Source: Haematobia irritans (taxonomy: Eukaryota > Arthropoda > Insecta > Diptera > Muscidae). Taken from it: DNA of 64,000 nt. The position numbers and the translations under genes were made by a program. Of this stretch, positions 22,921-34,207 are shown piece by piece (the stretch's first letter is position 1; each line of letters opens with the position of its first letter). The notes under the pieces were generated by a model. It saw nothing but the letters and a program-made list of their open reading frames with translations. It was not told the origin of the DNA and ran no database searches. The stretch spans positions 218,674,537 to 218,738,536 of the forward strand of contig NC_134397.1 of the NCBI RefSeq assembly GCF_050003625.1, written 5' to 3'.

Positions 22921-24633
22921 ACAAGTATATACAGCAGTAAGATCGGCCGGGCCGAATCTTAAATACCCACCACCATGAACCAAATATTAGGGTTTCCTTT
23001 GAAATTTCAGGAGGGCTTGAGGACTTGAGGACACTACCCGAAGATAAATTTAAAGATTTCACCTATGAGGACTATATCAGATTCTGGATTTATAAGAACC
23101 ATTTTTGTTTGAGGTTTAGAGGAATCATTAACATCTCTTGTAAGTGTGCAAGAAAATTATAAAATAAAGTCTTGATTTGAAATCTTAAATCTGCAGAAGT
23201 AAAATCTGGAACTTCTACATTGAGTTTCAAGCAATTTTCATGATCAGTGCGCCTTCTACACCCTCAAGAAGTGAAGTCGGTCTATATGGAGGCATTACCA
23301 AATGGACCGATAAAAACTTAATCCGATACACGTTTTTGTGAGCCTAAAATACCAGAATATTTACAATTTCAGTCATATCAGATAAAAACTACGGTTTCTA
23401 GAAACTCAAAGAGTTAAATCGGGAGATCGTTCTTATGGGGGCTATACTAAAATATGGACCGATACTCACCATTTTCGGCACACCTCTTTGTGACCCGAAA
23501 ATACCTCTAGATTTCCAATTTCAGGCAAATAGGATAAAAACTTCGGATTCTAGAAGCCCAAGAAGTAAAATCGGGAAATCGGTCTATATGGGGGCTATAC
23601 CAAAATATGGACCGATACTCACCATTTTCGGCACACCTCTTTATGGTCCTAAAATACCTCTAGATTTCTAATTTCAGACAAATTGGATAAAAACTACGGT
23701 TTCTATAAGCCCAAGACCCCAAATCGGGATATCGGTCTATATGGGGGCTATACCAAAATATGGACCGATACTCACAATTTTTTGCACACGTATTTGTGGT
23801 CCTACAATACCTCTAGATTTCCAATTTCAGGTAAATTGAATAAAAACTGCGGTTTCTATAAGCCCAAGAAGTAAAATCGGGAGATCGGTCTATATGGGGG
23901 CTATACCAAAATATGGACCGATACTCACAATTTTTGCACACATATTTGTGGTCCTATAATACCTCTAGATTTCCAATTTCAGATAAATTGAATAAAAACT
24001 GCGGTTTCTATAAGCCCAAGAAATAAAATCGGGAGATCGGTCTATATGGGGGCTATACCAAAATATGGACCGATACTCACAATTTTTGGCACACGTATTT
24101 GTGGTCCTACAATACCTCTAGATTTCCAATTTCAGGTAAATTGAATAAAAACTGCGGTTTCTATAAGCCCAAGAAGTAAAATCGGGAGATCGGTCTATAT
24201 GGGGGCTATACCCAAATATGGACCGATACTCACAATTTTTGGCACACGTATTTGTGGTCCTACAATACCTCTAGATTTCCAATTTCAGGTAAATTGAATA
24301 AAAACTGCGGTTTCTATAAGCCCAAGAAGTAAAATCGGGAGATCGGTCTATATGGGGGCTATACCAAAACGTGGACCGATACTCACCATTTTTCGCACCC
24401 CTCTTTATGGTCATAAAATACCTCCAGATTTCAAATTTCAGGCAAATTGGATAAAAACTACGATTTCTATAAGCCCAAGACCCCAAATCGGGAGGTCGGT
24501 TTATATGGGGACTATATCAAAACCTGGACCGATATATCCCATCTTCGAACTTGACCTGCCTGCAGACAAAAGACGAGCTTGTGCAAAATTTCAGCACGAT
24601 TGCTTCATTATTGAAGACTGTAGCGTGATTACA

Positions 24634-24667
<34 letters not shown>

Positions 24668-24817
24668 GGACAGACGGACATCGTTATATCGTCTTAGAAT
24701 TTCTCCCTGATCACGAATATATATACTTTATATAGTCGGAAATCGATATTTCGATGTGTTACAAACGGAATGACAAACTTATTATACCCCCGTCACCATT
24801 CTATGGTGGTGGGTATA
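22921..24817 (-). mobile_element. Family A DINE-like element, complete
   Basis: Starts ACAAGTATATACAGC and ends TGGTGGTGGGTATA like the preceding copy, separated from it by 32 bp of array. It has eight ~153-bp repeats between 23435 and about 24520; most units are very similar to each other, suggesting recent amplification. The core is an expanded CAGA microsatellite (24637-24677). Both A copies are in the same orientation. Confidence 0.9.
24637..24677. repeat. CAGA/CGGA microsatellite
   Basis: About ten tandem tetramers, mostly CAGA with CGGA at the right end, in the core position of a family A element. The corresponding core at 22726-22750 has about five. Confidence 0.9.
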
Positions 24818-26220
24818 AAAATGTGTAACAAACGAAATTTTGCAAAATTTTCTATAGAAATAAAATTTTGCAAAATATTCTATAGAAACAAAATTTTGAC
24901 TAAATTTTATATAGAAAAAAATATTTCTATAGTAATAAAATTTTGAAACATTTTTTATAGCAGTGAGTATCAGTGAGCATCAGCAAGAAAAAAAAAATTG
25001 AGAAAATTTGCTATAGAATTAAAATTTGATAATTTTTTCTTATTGAAATAAAATTTTAAAAAAATATCAATAAAAATACAATTTTAGAAAAATTTTTGTG
25101 TAGTAAATAAAATTCTGCAAAATATTCTACAGAAACAAAATTTTGACAAAATTTTCTATAGAAATAAAATTTTTACAAAATTTTCTATACAAATAAAATT
25201 TTGACCAAATTTTCTAATAAAAAAATCTCTTAATACAAAATTTTGACCAAATTTTCTAATAAAAAAATTTATTACTATAAAATTTTGACTTAAATTTTTA
25301 TAGAAATAAAATTATCAATAGAAATAAAATTTTGCAACATATTCTATAGAAACAAAATTTTGACTCAATTTTCTATAGAAATAAAATTGAGAATATAAGT
25401 TTTATAGAAATAAAATTTGCCAAAATTTTTTATAGAAATAAAAGTTTGAAAAAATTATCAGTAGAAATACAATTAAAAAAATTGTGTAACAAACGAAATT
25501 TTGCAAAATTTTCTATAGAAATAAAATTTTGCAAAATATTCTATAGAAACAAAATTTTGACTAAATTTTCTATAGAAATAAAATTTTGACTAAATTTTAT
25601 ATAGAAAAAATATTTCTATAGTAATAAAATTTTGAATACATTTTTTATAGCAGTGAGTATCAGTGAGCATCAGTAAGAAAAAAATTGAGAAAATTTGCTA
25701 TAGAATTAAAATTTGATAATTTTTTCTTATAGAAATAAAATTTTGAAAAAATTATCAATAAAAATACAATTTTAGAAAAATTTTTGTGTAGTAAATAAAA
25801 TTCTGCAAAATATTCTACAGAAACAAAATTTTGACAAAATTTTCTATACAAATAAAATTTTGACAAAATTTTCTATACAAATAAAATTTTGACCAAATTT
25901 TCTAATAAAAAAATCTATTACTATAAAATTTTGACAAAATTTTATATAGAAATAGAATTTTGACTTAAATTATCAATAGAAATAAAATTTTGCAACATAT
26001 TCTATAGAAACAAAATTTTGACTCAATTTTCTATAGAAATAAAATTTTGACTCAATTTTCTATAGAAATAAAATTTTGACTAAATTTTCTATAGAAAAAA
26101 ATATTTCTATAATAATAAAATGTTGAATAAATTTTTTATAGAAATAAAATTTTGACAAAATTTTCTATAGAAACAACATTTTGTACAACATTTTCTATAA
26201 AAAACAACTTTGAAAAAATT
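24818..26220 (-). repeat. ~29-bp array with a ~0.69-kb higher-order duplication
   Basis: Minus-orientation units. The landmark CAGTGAGTATCAGTGAGCAT occurs at 24961 and 25651 (690 bp apart), and GTGTAACAAACGAAATTTTG occurs near 24823 and 25484 (661 bp apart). The two distances differ by 29 bp, exactly one unit. The junction at 25470-25490 is an empty-site relative of the flanks of the A element at 22921. Confidence 0.85.
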
Positions 26221-26574
26221 TTCTGTCAATATTCCACATGTTTGTATATGGCCTTAAAATAAAATTTAAAAAAATAATTTCGATTCTTCGAAATATTTCA
26301 AATAAATTGATATGGGCATTAAAATGGATCGATTCAGTCCATCTGCTAGTCTAAAAGATAGCCGTAATTGGAAGTTGATTTTCATTTACAATCATGCTGT
26401 ACATTGACCGAATGAATAACGTAATGGAAATTGATTTGCGTAAAAACTTGCTTAGTTACAAAAATGTGAAGTGTTTTAAAAAATTTGGTTTAGCCGGAGT
26501 CGGAGTTGAGCAAAATTTTTACGACTCCGACTCCAGCAAAATCTTCAGACTCCGACTCCGGCTCCACAGCCCTG

Positions 26575-26582
26575 GTATTACC
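26575..26582. repeat. 8-bp target site duplication, right copy
   Basis: GTATTACC directly follows CACAGCCCTG and is identical to 20130-20137. Confidence 0.92.
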
Positions 26583-26683
26583 ACAACCAAAGTAATTCGA
26601 TTGTGGATGACAGTCTTTCATAGAAGTTTCTACGCAATCCATAGTGGAGGGTATATAAGATTCGGCCGTATATACGTGTTTTT

Positions 26684-27985
26684 TATACCCTCCATCATAG
26701 GATGGGGGTATATTAACTTTGTCATTCCGTTTGTAACACATCGAAATATTGCTCTAAGACCCCGTAAAGTATATATATTCTGGGTCGTGGTGAAATTCTG
26801 AGTCGATCTAAGCATGTCCGTCCGTCCGTGCGTCTGTTGAAATCACGCTAACTTCCGAACGAAACAAGCTATCGACTTGAAACTTGGCACAAGTAGTTGT
26901 TATCTATGTAGGTCGGATGGTATTGAAAATGGACCATATCGGTCCACTTTTACGTATAGCCCCCATATAAACCGATCCCCAGATTTGGCTTGCGGAGCCT
27001 CAAAGAGAAGAAAATTTCATCCGATCCGGCTGAAATTCGGTACATGATATTGGTATATGGTCTCTAACAACCATGCAAAAATTGGTCCACATCGGTTCAT
27101 AATTATATATAGCCCCCATATAAACCGATCCCCAGATTTGGCTTGCGAAGTCTCCAAGAGAAGCAAATTTCATCCAATCCGGTTCTAATTTCGAACATGG
27201 TGGTAGTATATGATCTTTAACAGCCGTGCCAGAATTGGTCCATATCGGTCCATAATTATATATAGCCCCCATATAAAACGTTCTCCAGATTTGACCTCCG
27301 GAGCCTCTTGGAGGAGCAAAATTCATCCGATCCGGTTCAAATTAGGAACGTGGTGTTAGTATATGGTCGCTAACAACCATACCAAAATTGGTCCAATCAC
27401 ACAAAAATTGGTCCATATCGATTCATAATCATGGTTGCCACTAGAGCCTAAAATAATCTACTAAAATGTTATTTCTATAGAAAATTTTGTCAAAATTTTA
27501 TTTCTATAGAAAATTTTGTCAAAATTTTATTTCTAGAGAAAATTTTGTTAAAATTTTATTCGGATCATAAAAAATTTTCATCATTGTCAAAATTTTATTT
27601 CTATAGAAAATTTTGTCAAAATTGTATTTCTATAGAACATTTTGTTCAAATTTTATTCGGTTCATAAGCATGGTTCCCCCCGAGCGAAAAATAATCTACC
27701 AAGATTTTATTTCTATAGAAAATGTTGTCAAAAGTTTATTTCTATAGAAAATTTTGTTAAAATTTTATTTCTGTAGAAATTTTTGTCAAAATTTTCTTTG
27801 TATAGAAAATTTTGTCAAAATTTTTATTTCTATAGAAAATTTTGTGAAAATTTTATGTCTACTTTGTCAAACTGAACTATATACGTATTGGATCGATCTT
27901 TCTTGATTTAATATATACCACGTATGGACTTACATACAATTTAGAAGATGGTGTTAGGATACCTTGCCATCGGCAAGCGATTCTG
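26684..27985 (+). mobile_element. Family D DINE-like element with internal array
   Basis: Begins TATACCCTCCATCATAGG (hairpin with GGATGGGGGTATA). It has the 5' block TTTGTCATTCCGTTTG and AAGTATATATATTCTGG, a GTCCGTCCGTGCGTC core and three central repeats of ~153 bp (CCCCCATATAAACCGATC). Then comes a ~29-bp array (27455-27865), and finally CATACGTGGTATATATTAAA-type sequence with CTTGCCATCGGCAAG. The extreme 3' end is missing. It lies head to tail with the D remnant ending at 26679. Confidence 0.8.
27455..27865 (+). repeat. ~29-bp array inside family D element
   Basis: Units of TTTCTATAGAAAATTTTGTC type. It includes two internal repeats of ATTCGG(A/T)TCATAA followed by a GGTTGCCAC- or GGTTCCCCC-like terminus (27426 and 27665), matching the longer higher-order pattern seen at 45258-46932. 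Confidence 0.85.
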
Positions 27986-29470
27986 TGAATTTGGTAATGG
28001 TACCCCATAGCGTATACTTTATGAGTTCATAAAAGAATATTGGTTATACGCACCAATGGCCTGCAACCAATGATTTAAACATTTCATTTTCACTTTATGA
28101 ATTGCAATAAAAGCTTAGGAATGTTACAAATATTTTCAAAAAATAGATTTCTATTTACTTCTTCTACCAACCACGCTTTCGAATCTTTACTCTACCAAAT
28201 ATTTTTCTACAAAAAAAATTAATAAACATTCAAGAAAACTAAGTGAGAAACCCAATATTTTTTTAAACATTCAATTATACACGCCCATGGGCATAGCGAT
28301 ACCAATACCAAAGTACAAATCATCGTCCCAACAACTGGAATAATCATAAAAGTAAACTTTTTCTTATTTGCTTATAAATATTAATTACGATGTAGCAAAT
28401 TCAACCCAGTGGGAGGTAATTTGTGGAGTGTTGCCTAGAACATCAGGATTATTGTGTTGATGAATGTTTATGTTTTATTTTTTGCTACACCGTGAAATAG
28501 CCATTGCGTTCCGTATGAAACAATGGCATGAGGTTATTTTTTGTTTTTATTGGGCTATTTTAGATAGGTCAGTAAGTAAGTCATGACAGGATTCAATGCC
28601 CATGAGTATGATGAACCATCTTTAGTGTGTGGAAATTCTGATTTGTAAACATTTCACGAAATCATAATAAATTCTATATGGTTTATGTAGTATTGGTCTG
28701 TTCGTTATAAATGAAATGATGGACGTCTTTTCTAGCTGATATAATATAATTTGTATTCCCTATATACATTAGGAAGTATTTACGGGAAGCGTATATCATT
28801 ATAGTTTATGGACAATTATTTTTATTCTTCCTTTAGTGTATAAAATGTAGTTTTCTGAGAAAAATGTCCTAGTGTTTTATTGATTAAATGATGCAGTTTT
28901 AGTAAAATTTTAGTTATCTCTCAGAATTACGCTATTGCCATAAAATTATTTATTGCATCAATGAAAAACTCAAACCCTTCAAAATATTTTTATTAGGTAA
29001 GGCTTAAACCACTTCCCATAGTTGTTTGCTTGGATATTCATCATTTGCTGATATATTTTGGTTTTTTATGTTACTGTTAAACATCTTCAATTTGTTATTT
29101 TTCATGTTAGCCTGATACCGAAACAGGCAATTAACGTCAAAATGCATTATATCTAATTTTACAATTATTAATCGAGCTTTATGGACAAATTTATATTAAG
29201 GAACTTGATTAATAGAGTCATTGAAAAGAAAACGCCAGATGGAAATCTATACACGCCTAGACTGTACATGTTTCGATTCGGGCGAATGAACCTTTCCACA
29301 GCCTTTAGTATAGATCTGGCTGGGATAGATAACTCTATTTTGGGCCCTTTATGCTAACTCCTTAAGGAGAGATTAAATTTTCAATTTGTTCTACAATTTA
29401 ACCATTAATCGTCTTACAAGAATACAACGCTTGTAAATGAATTTTATCAATTTTATCGCGCGAACAAAAT
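27986..29470. other. Low-repeat AT-rich interval
   Basis: I see no repeat family, gene or convincing exon in this 1.5 kb. Homopolymer runs and short open frames only. Confidence 0.5.
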
Positions 29471-29614
29471 TCAATTCAGCTACGAAGCTCATTTTTTGTT
29501 TCAATGGGTACATACGAGTAAATAAGCAGAATTGACAATTTTGAAGTAAAGATCACGCATAAGCATTGCAAATTTACCAAAGCATTCAGAAGAGTCACAG
29601 TTTGGTGCGGTATA

Positions 29615-30761
29615 AAGGGTGATACGGTCAAAATTTGGTCAAGGGAAAACGCGTGTAAATCGGTGAAATCATTTAGTTAAAAAATCAAATTAAATTTCTT
29701 TTTCATGTTCAATTAGTATAAAATTCAGGAAAAATATTCAGTTAGACTTTCTCTTTTCCAAATCCGAATTGCCGGGCCTCACGCTTGACACCTGCCATCA
29801 GATTATGTACAGCCACCTTGTCCACCTTCTTCGCCGCAGAAAGCCAGTTTGCCTTGAACTGCTGCTCGTCCTTAGCGGTTTTTTGGTCTTCTTTAGGTTC
29901 CGCTTGACAATAGCCCAGTATTTCTCAATTGGGCGGAGCTCTGGCGTGTTGGGAGGGTTCTTGTCCTTGGGAACCACCTGCACGTTGTTGGAGGCGCACT
30001 CCATGGCCTTTTTACCGTAATGGCAAGATGCCAAATCCGGCCAAAACAGTACGGAACAACCGTGTTTCTTCAGGAAAGGTAGCAGACGTTTATTCAAACA
30101 CTCTTTCACGTAAATTTCTTGGTTGACAGTCCCGGAAGCTACGAAAATGCTGCTTTTCAAGTCACAGGTACAGATGGCTTGCCAAACCAGATATTTCTTT
30201 GCGAACTTTGACAGTTTTATGTGCTTGAAAATATCTGCTACCTTTCCCCTTCCTTTTGCCGTATAAAACTCCTGTCCCGGAAGCTGCTTGTAGTCGGCTT
30301 TGACATAGGTTTCGATAGTCCGGCTCGATTTTTGGCTCGATGCACGGTTATAGACGATACACCCAGCTTATTTGCGGCATCTCGGAGAGAGAGGTTAGAG
30401 TTTCGCTTGAAACTACCGGCAACTCTCTTTGTCGTCTCAGCGGCTTCCGGTTTTCGATTTCCCCCCGATCCAGACTTCCTGGCTGTCGACAAACGATCCC
30501 CAAACGCTTTAATTACATTTGTAACGGTTGATTTGACAACTTTTAGCGATTTTGCCAGCTTTGCGTGCCCGAGCAAAATTTTGATACGCTGCTCTTCTTG
30601 CTTGGACGGAATTTTGACAACTGAAGAATGAATTCCAAAATCAAAATAGGAGCAACATTCTACACACACACCTTCAAAATGAGGGGTGTTCAGGTTTTTT
30701 AAATGCAAAAGTGAAAGAAATACGTCATTTATATTGACCAAATTTTGACCGTATCACCCTT
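29615..30761 (-). mobile_element. ITmD37E transposon, copy 2 (internally deleted)
   Basis: 1147 bp with the same 28-bp inverted repeats as copy 1, flanked by TA (29613-29614 and 30762-30763). Relative to copy 1 it lacks a 120-bp block (copy 1 positions 13343-13462) and has smaller indels. It sits inside the fossil transposase at 29475-30968. Confidence 0.93.
29742..30612 (-). pseudogene. DD37E transposase, deleted and frameshifted
   Basis: The frame corresponds to copy 1 (12766-13784) but is more damaged. The initiating Met is replaced (ATT at 30610-30612). A 120-bp deletion with a TCG microhomology at its edges removes the first catalytic Asp region. A T-run near 29880 has one T fewer than copy 1 and shifts the C-terminal frame after KRNLKKTKK. 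A three-base loss alters the segment after KKAMECA. The second catalytic site (FWPDLASCHY) and PELRPIEKYW are intact. In contrast to copy 1 the N-terminal HAKLAKSLKV segment looks uninterrupted, so each copy preserves a region the other has lost. This copy could not make an active enzyme. Confidence 0.9.
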
Positions 30762-31067
30762 TATGACCTGCTGGCATCATTGATCCGTACTTCTGTAGAG
30801 ATGGTACGAATCATAACGTACCGTGAGATGATATCCAACTTTTTTGCCCAAAATGGAAGAGCATGACCTGATGTCATATGATTTCAACAAGACATTGCCA
30901 CATGGTACATACCAGGCGTAATATTGGAGAAATTAAGAGGCAATCTCGGTGAACATTTCATTACACGTTTGGAATACGTTAAATCTGAATCGATTTCATA
31001 TAAATTTGTCACATAGGGTAAGAATGTTAATTTTAGACTCTGTGCAAAATTTTAAGTAAATCGGAGT

Positions 31068-31315
31068 GAAACTTTGGTCTCTGAGGCACGGTTGCCACAC
31101 TTGGTAGAATTCTACTAGAAATGTTAGATTTTTTACTGTTTGGTAGATTGGTGGAAATTTTGGTGTTTTGATAGATTTTTCGTCCTTTAAAGAAACTTTG
31201 GTCTCTGAGGCACGGTTGCCACACTTGGTAGAATTCTACTAGAAATGTTAGATTTTTTACTGTTTGGTAGATTGGTGGAAATTTTGGTGTTTTGATAGAT
31301 TTTTCGTCCTTTAAA
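31068..31315. repeat. Perfect 124-bp tandem duplication across a host/element junction
   Basis: The blocks starting GAAACTTTGGTCTCTGAGG at 31068 and 31192 are identical by eye. Each contains ~19 bp of family B host sequence plus the M-element end CACGGTTGCCACAC and following text. Confidence 0.92.
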
Positions 31316-32663
31316 GAACTAAAATTTTGACCAAATTTCATTTAAAAATAAAATTTTGAACAATTTTTCTACAGAAATAAAATTGTGACCAAATTTTCCA
31401 TAAAAATAAATTGTTGGCCAAATTTTACTATAAAAATAAAATTTTGACCAAATTTCCTATAGAAATACAATTTTGATGAAATTTTCTATTGAAATAATAT
31501 TTTGGCGAAATTTTCTATAGAAATACAATTTTGACAAAATTTTCTGTATAAATAAATTTTGACAACATTTTCTGTAGAAACAAATGCTGAAAAAATTTCA
31601 ATAGAAATAAAATTTGTTTCTGTAAAATTTAAATTTTGACAATATTTCTATAAGAATAAAATTAAAAAAAAAATTCTATAGAAAAAAAATTTGAGAAAAT
31701 TTTCTATAGAAATAAGATATTATATAGAAATAAAATTTTCCATAGAAATAAAGTTTTGACCAAAGTTTCTATTGAAATAAAGTGTTGACCAACTTTTCTA
31801 TAGAAATAAAATATTGACCAAATGTTCTATTAAATGAATAAAGTTTTAATAGAAATACAATTCTGATGAAATTTTCTATTGAAATAATATCTTGCCAAAA
31901 TTTTCTACAGAAACACAACTTTGACAAAATTTTCTATAGAAATAAAATTTTGGTAAAATTTTCAATAGAAATAAAATTTTGGTAAAACTCTCCATAGAAA
32001 TAAAATTTTGACCAAATTTTCTGTAGAATACAGTTTGGACCTTTCTATAGAAATAAAATGCTGAAAAAAAAATGTCAATAGAAATAAAATTTGCCTAACT
32101 TTTCTCTAAAATTAAAATTTTAACAAAACTTCTATAAGAATAAAATTTTGATAAAATTTTCTATAGAAATACAATTTTTAGAAATTTTTTTTAGAAATAA
32201 AATTTTGGCGAAATTTTCTACAGGAACACAACCAACTTAGACCAAATTTTAAATAGAAATAAAATTTTGAGAAAATTTTCTATAGACATAACATTTTGAC
32301 CAAATTTTCTATCAAAATAAAATTTTGACCAAATTTTCTATCAAAATAAAATTTTGACCAAATTTTTCAATAAAAATAAAATTTTTACCAAATTTTCTAC
32401 AAAAATAAAATGTTTACCAAATTTTATATAAAAATAAAATTTTGACACAGTTTCTATAAAAATAATATTTTAATAAAATTTTCTATAGAAATACAATTTT
32501 GACAAAATTTTCTTTAGAAATACAATTTTGACAAAATTTTCTATACAAATATAATTTTGACAAAAATTTGATTAAAACAATTTAAATTAGATTTTTAAAA
32601 TTTTATAGATTTTGGTAAAATTTTCCTTTTGGTAGATTATTTTTGACACGAGTGGCAACCGTG
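31087..32663 (-). mobile_element. M element with both terminal inverted repeats
   Basis: Termini are CACGGTTGCCAC (31087) and GTGGCAACCGTG (32663), a perfect 12-bp inverted repeat. Inside, one end carries TTGGTAGAATTCTAC, the other GGTAGATTATTTTTG, with a ~29-bp array between. Flanking octamers CTCTGAGG (31079-31086) and CTCTGGGC (32664-32671) agree at 6 of 8 positions. That would suit an aged hAT-like 8-bp duplication; host text resumes on both sides. No coding capacity is seen. Confidence 0.8.
31316..32615 (-). repeat. ~29-bp array of the M element
   Basis: More diverged than the arrays at 45 kb or 54 kb. Many units carry GACCAAATTT in place of GACAAAATTT. Confidence 0.85.
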
Positions 32664-34192
32664 CTCTGGGCCAGATAAGTGAATATCGGGCAAAAGATAT
32701 GTATATGGTATATGCTATATATAAATCAGAACCAATAGCGACCAAAATTGATGGCTATAATATAAATCCAGTGCAAAATTTCACGTAAATCAGAGTAAAA
32801 CTTTGACCTCTGGGACCATGTGTGTGTAAATTGGCCGAAAGCTGTACATGGGAGCTATATCTAAACCTAAATGAAATACTCGAAATAGTAATTCAACTCT
32901 CTGTGCAAAAATTCACGTAAATCGAGGTAAAACTGTGGTCGTATAAGTGCATATCGGGTAAGATTATATGAGAGCTATTTCTAAACCTAAACCTTCCAAA
33001 ATCAATAGGATTCTATTCTGACCCATAATACATTACTGTGCCAAATTTAAAGTAGATTGGACTAAAACTGCGACTTAGACTTTGAACACAAAAATGTGTT
33101 CACAGACAGATGGACAGACGGACAGATGGACATGGCTATATCGACTCAGTGATCAGCCCTGAGCATAATTGCGAGTTAAAACTGTGCTCATATAATTGCA
33201 TATGGGAGCTATTTCTTAACCTGAACCGATTTCTTCTAAAATCAATAGGGTTATACTCTAAGCCAAAACACATACTTGTGCCAAATTTAAAGTCGATTGG
33301 ACTAAAACTGCGAGTTAGACTTTGATCACAAAAATGTGTTCACAGACAGATGGACATGGCTATATCGACTCAGTGATCAGCCCTGAGCATAATTGCCAAA
33401 GAAACTATGTATCTATCTCGTCTCCTTCTGGGTGCTGCAAAGACTTAAAAAATGAACTACCATCCCTCTATCTGTTTTATTATACCCTACGCCACACTGC
33501 CTATGTTTGCAACACCCACAGGGAGACGAGATAGACACATTGTGTCTTTGGCGAAAATGCACAGGGTGGGCCCCTGTTTCGACATAGCCCTGTCCGTGTG
33601 TCTGTCAACACATTTTTGTGATCAAAGTCTAGGTCGAAGTTTTAGTCCAATCAACTTTAAATTTGGCGCAAGTATGTGTTTTGGCTTAGAGTAGATCCCT
33701 ATTGATTTTAGAAGAAATCGGTTCAGGTTAAAAAATAGCTCCGATATATATCATTCCCCCGATATGAACTTAGATGGCCCCAGAAGCCAGAGTTTTACCC
33801 TAATTTGATATTTTGTACAAGAAGTAAAATTAGTAGTATAGTCAAGTGTGTTAAATTTCATTGAAATCGGTTCAGATTTAGATATAGCTCCCATATATCG
33901 TTCGCCCGATTTACACTCATATGACCACAGTGGCCAATCTTTTACTCCGATTTAATTGAAATTTTGCACAGGAGGTAGAATTAGTATTGTAGCTATGCGT
34001 GTCAAATTTGGTTGAAATCGGTTCAGATTTAGATATAGCTCCCATATATAGCTTTCGCCCGATTTACATTCATATGACTACAGAGACTAATTTTTTTCTC
34101 CGATTTAGTTGAAATTTTGCACAGGGAGTAGAATTAGCATTGTAGCTATGCGTGCCAAATTTGGTTCACATCGGTTCAGATTTAGATATAGC

Positions 34193-34207
34193 TCCCATAT
34201 ATATGGT
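34193..34207. repeat. 15-bp SINE target site duplication, left copy
   Basis: TCCCATATATATGGT, identical to 34554-34568 on the other side of the SINE. Confidence 0.93.

Larger units (their letters stand above)
20138..26574. mobile_element. hAT-type non-autonomous element enlarged by nested repeats
   Basis: Left end CAGGGCTGTGGAGTCGAG (20138) and right end CTCCACAGCCCTG (26574) are inverted, and both are followed inward by GACTCCGACTCC repeats. A perfect 8-bp target duplication (GTATTACC) flanks the element, as expected for the hAT superfamily. The span is 6437 bp, but two family A elements, a B fragment and ~29-bp arrays fill most of it. Only about 0.7 kb remains as possible original sequence, so the parent was probably a short MITE. 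No hAT transposase frame is present. Confidence 0.9.
19984..26679 (+). mobile_element. Family D 3' remnant split by a hAT-type element
   Basis: The right part (26575-26679) reads CAACCAAAGTAATTCGATTG, then TCCATAGTGGAGGGTATATA, then GGCCGTATATACGTGT. This is the 3' end of family D (compare the reverse complement of 44472-44600). Across the insertion, the reverse complement joins GGTAATAC to TTTCCGATG (left flank, 20120-20137), matching GGTAACACTTGCCGATGG in the D copy near 44590. Sequence further left (to about 19984) is not clearly D. Confidence 0.6.
29475..30968 (+). pseudogene. Fossil Tc1/mariner-superfamily transposase, split by DD37E copy 2
   Basis: Two pieces flank the transposon at 29615-30761. 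Upstream, one frame reads FNGYIRVNKQN, then QALQIYQS-like sequence, and a neighbouring frame reads RVTVWCG at 29595-29612. Downstream, frames give GIIDPYFCRDGT, then YREMISNFF, then FQQDIATWYI and GEHFITR (about 30773-30965). The same order (NGYVNKQN, VTVWCG, GIIGPYFF, YRxM, FQQDGAT with the second catalytic Asp, FGExxISR) is characteristic of a common insect transposase of the IS630/Tc1/mariner superfamily. Frameshifts and stops are frequent and the catalytic Glu region is absent. I cannot see its terminal repeats. A family B element takes over at about 30969. Confidence 0.72.
30969..33441 (-). mobile_element. Family B DINE-like element split by an M element
   Basis: Minus-strand reading starts near 33441 with GAGACGAGATAGATACATAG and continues through a core (CATCTGTCCGTCTGTCC), with a ~230-bp duplication of the core region (33103-33175 and 33337-33400). 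Central repeats follow to about 32665. After the M element (31087-32663) B sequence resumes (31086 to about 30969). The TATACCC end and the 3' terminal part are missing. Confidence 0.75.
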
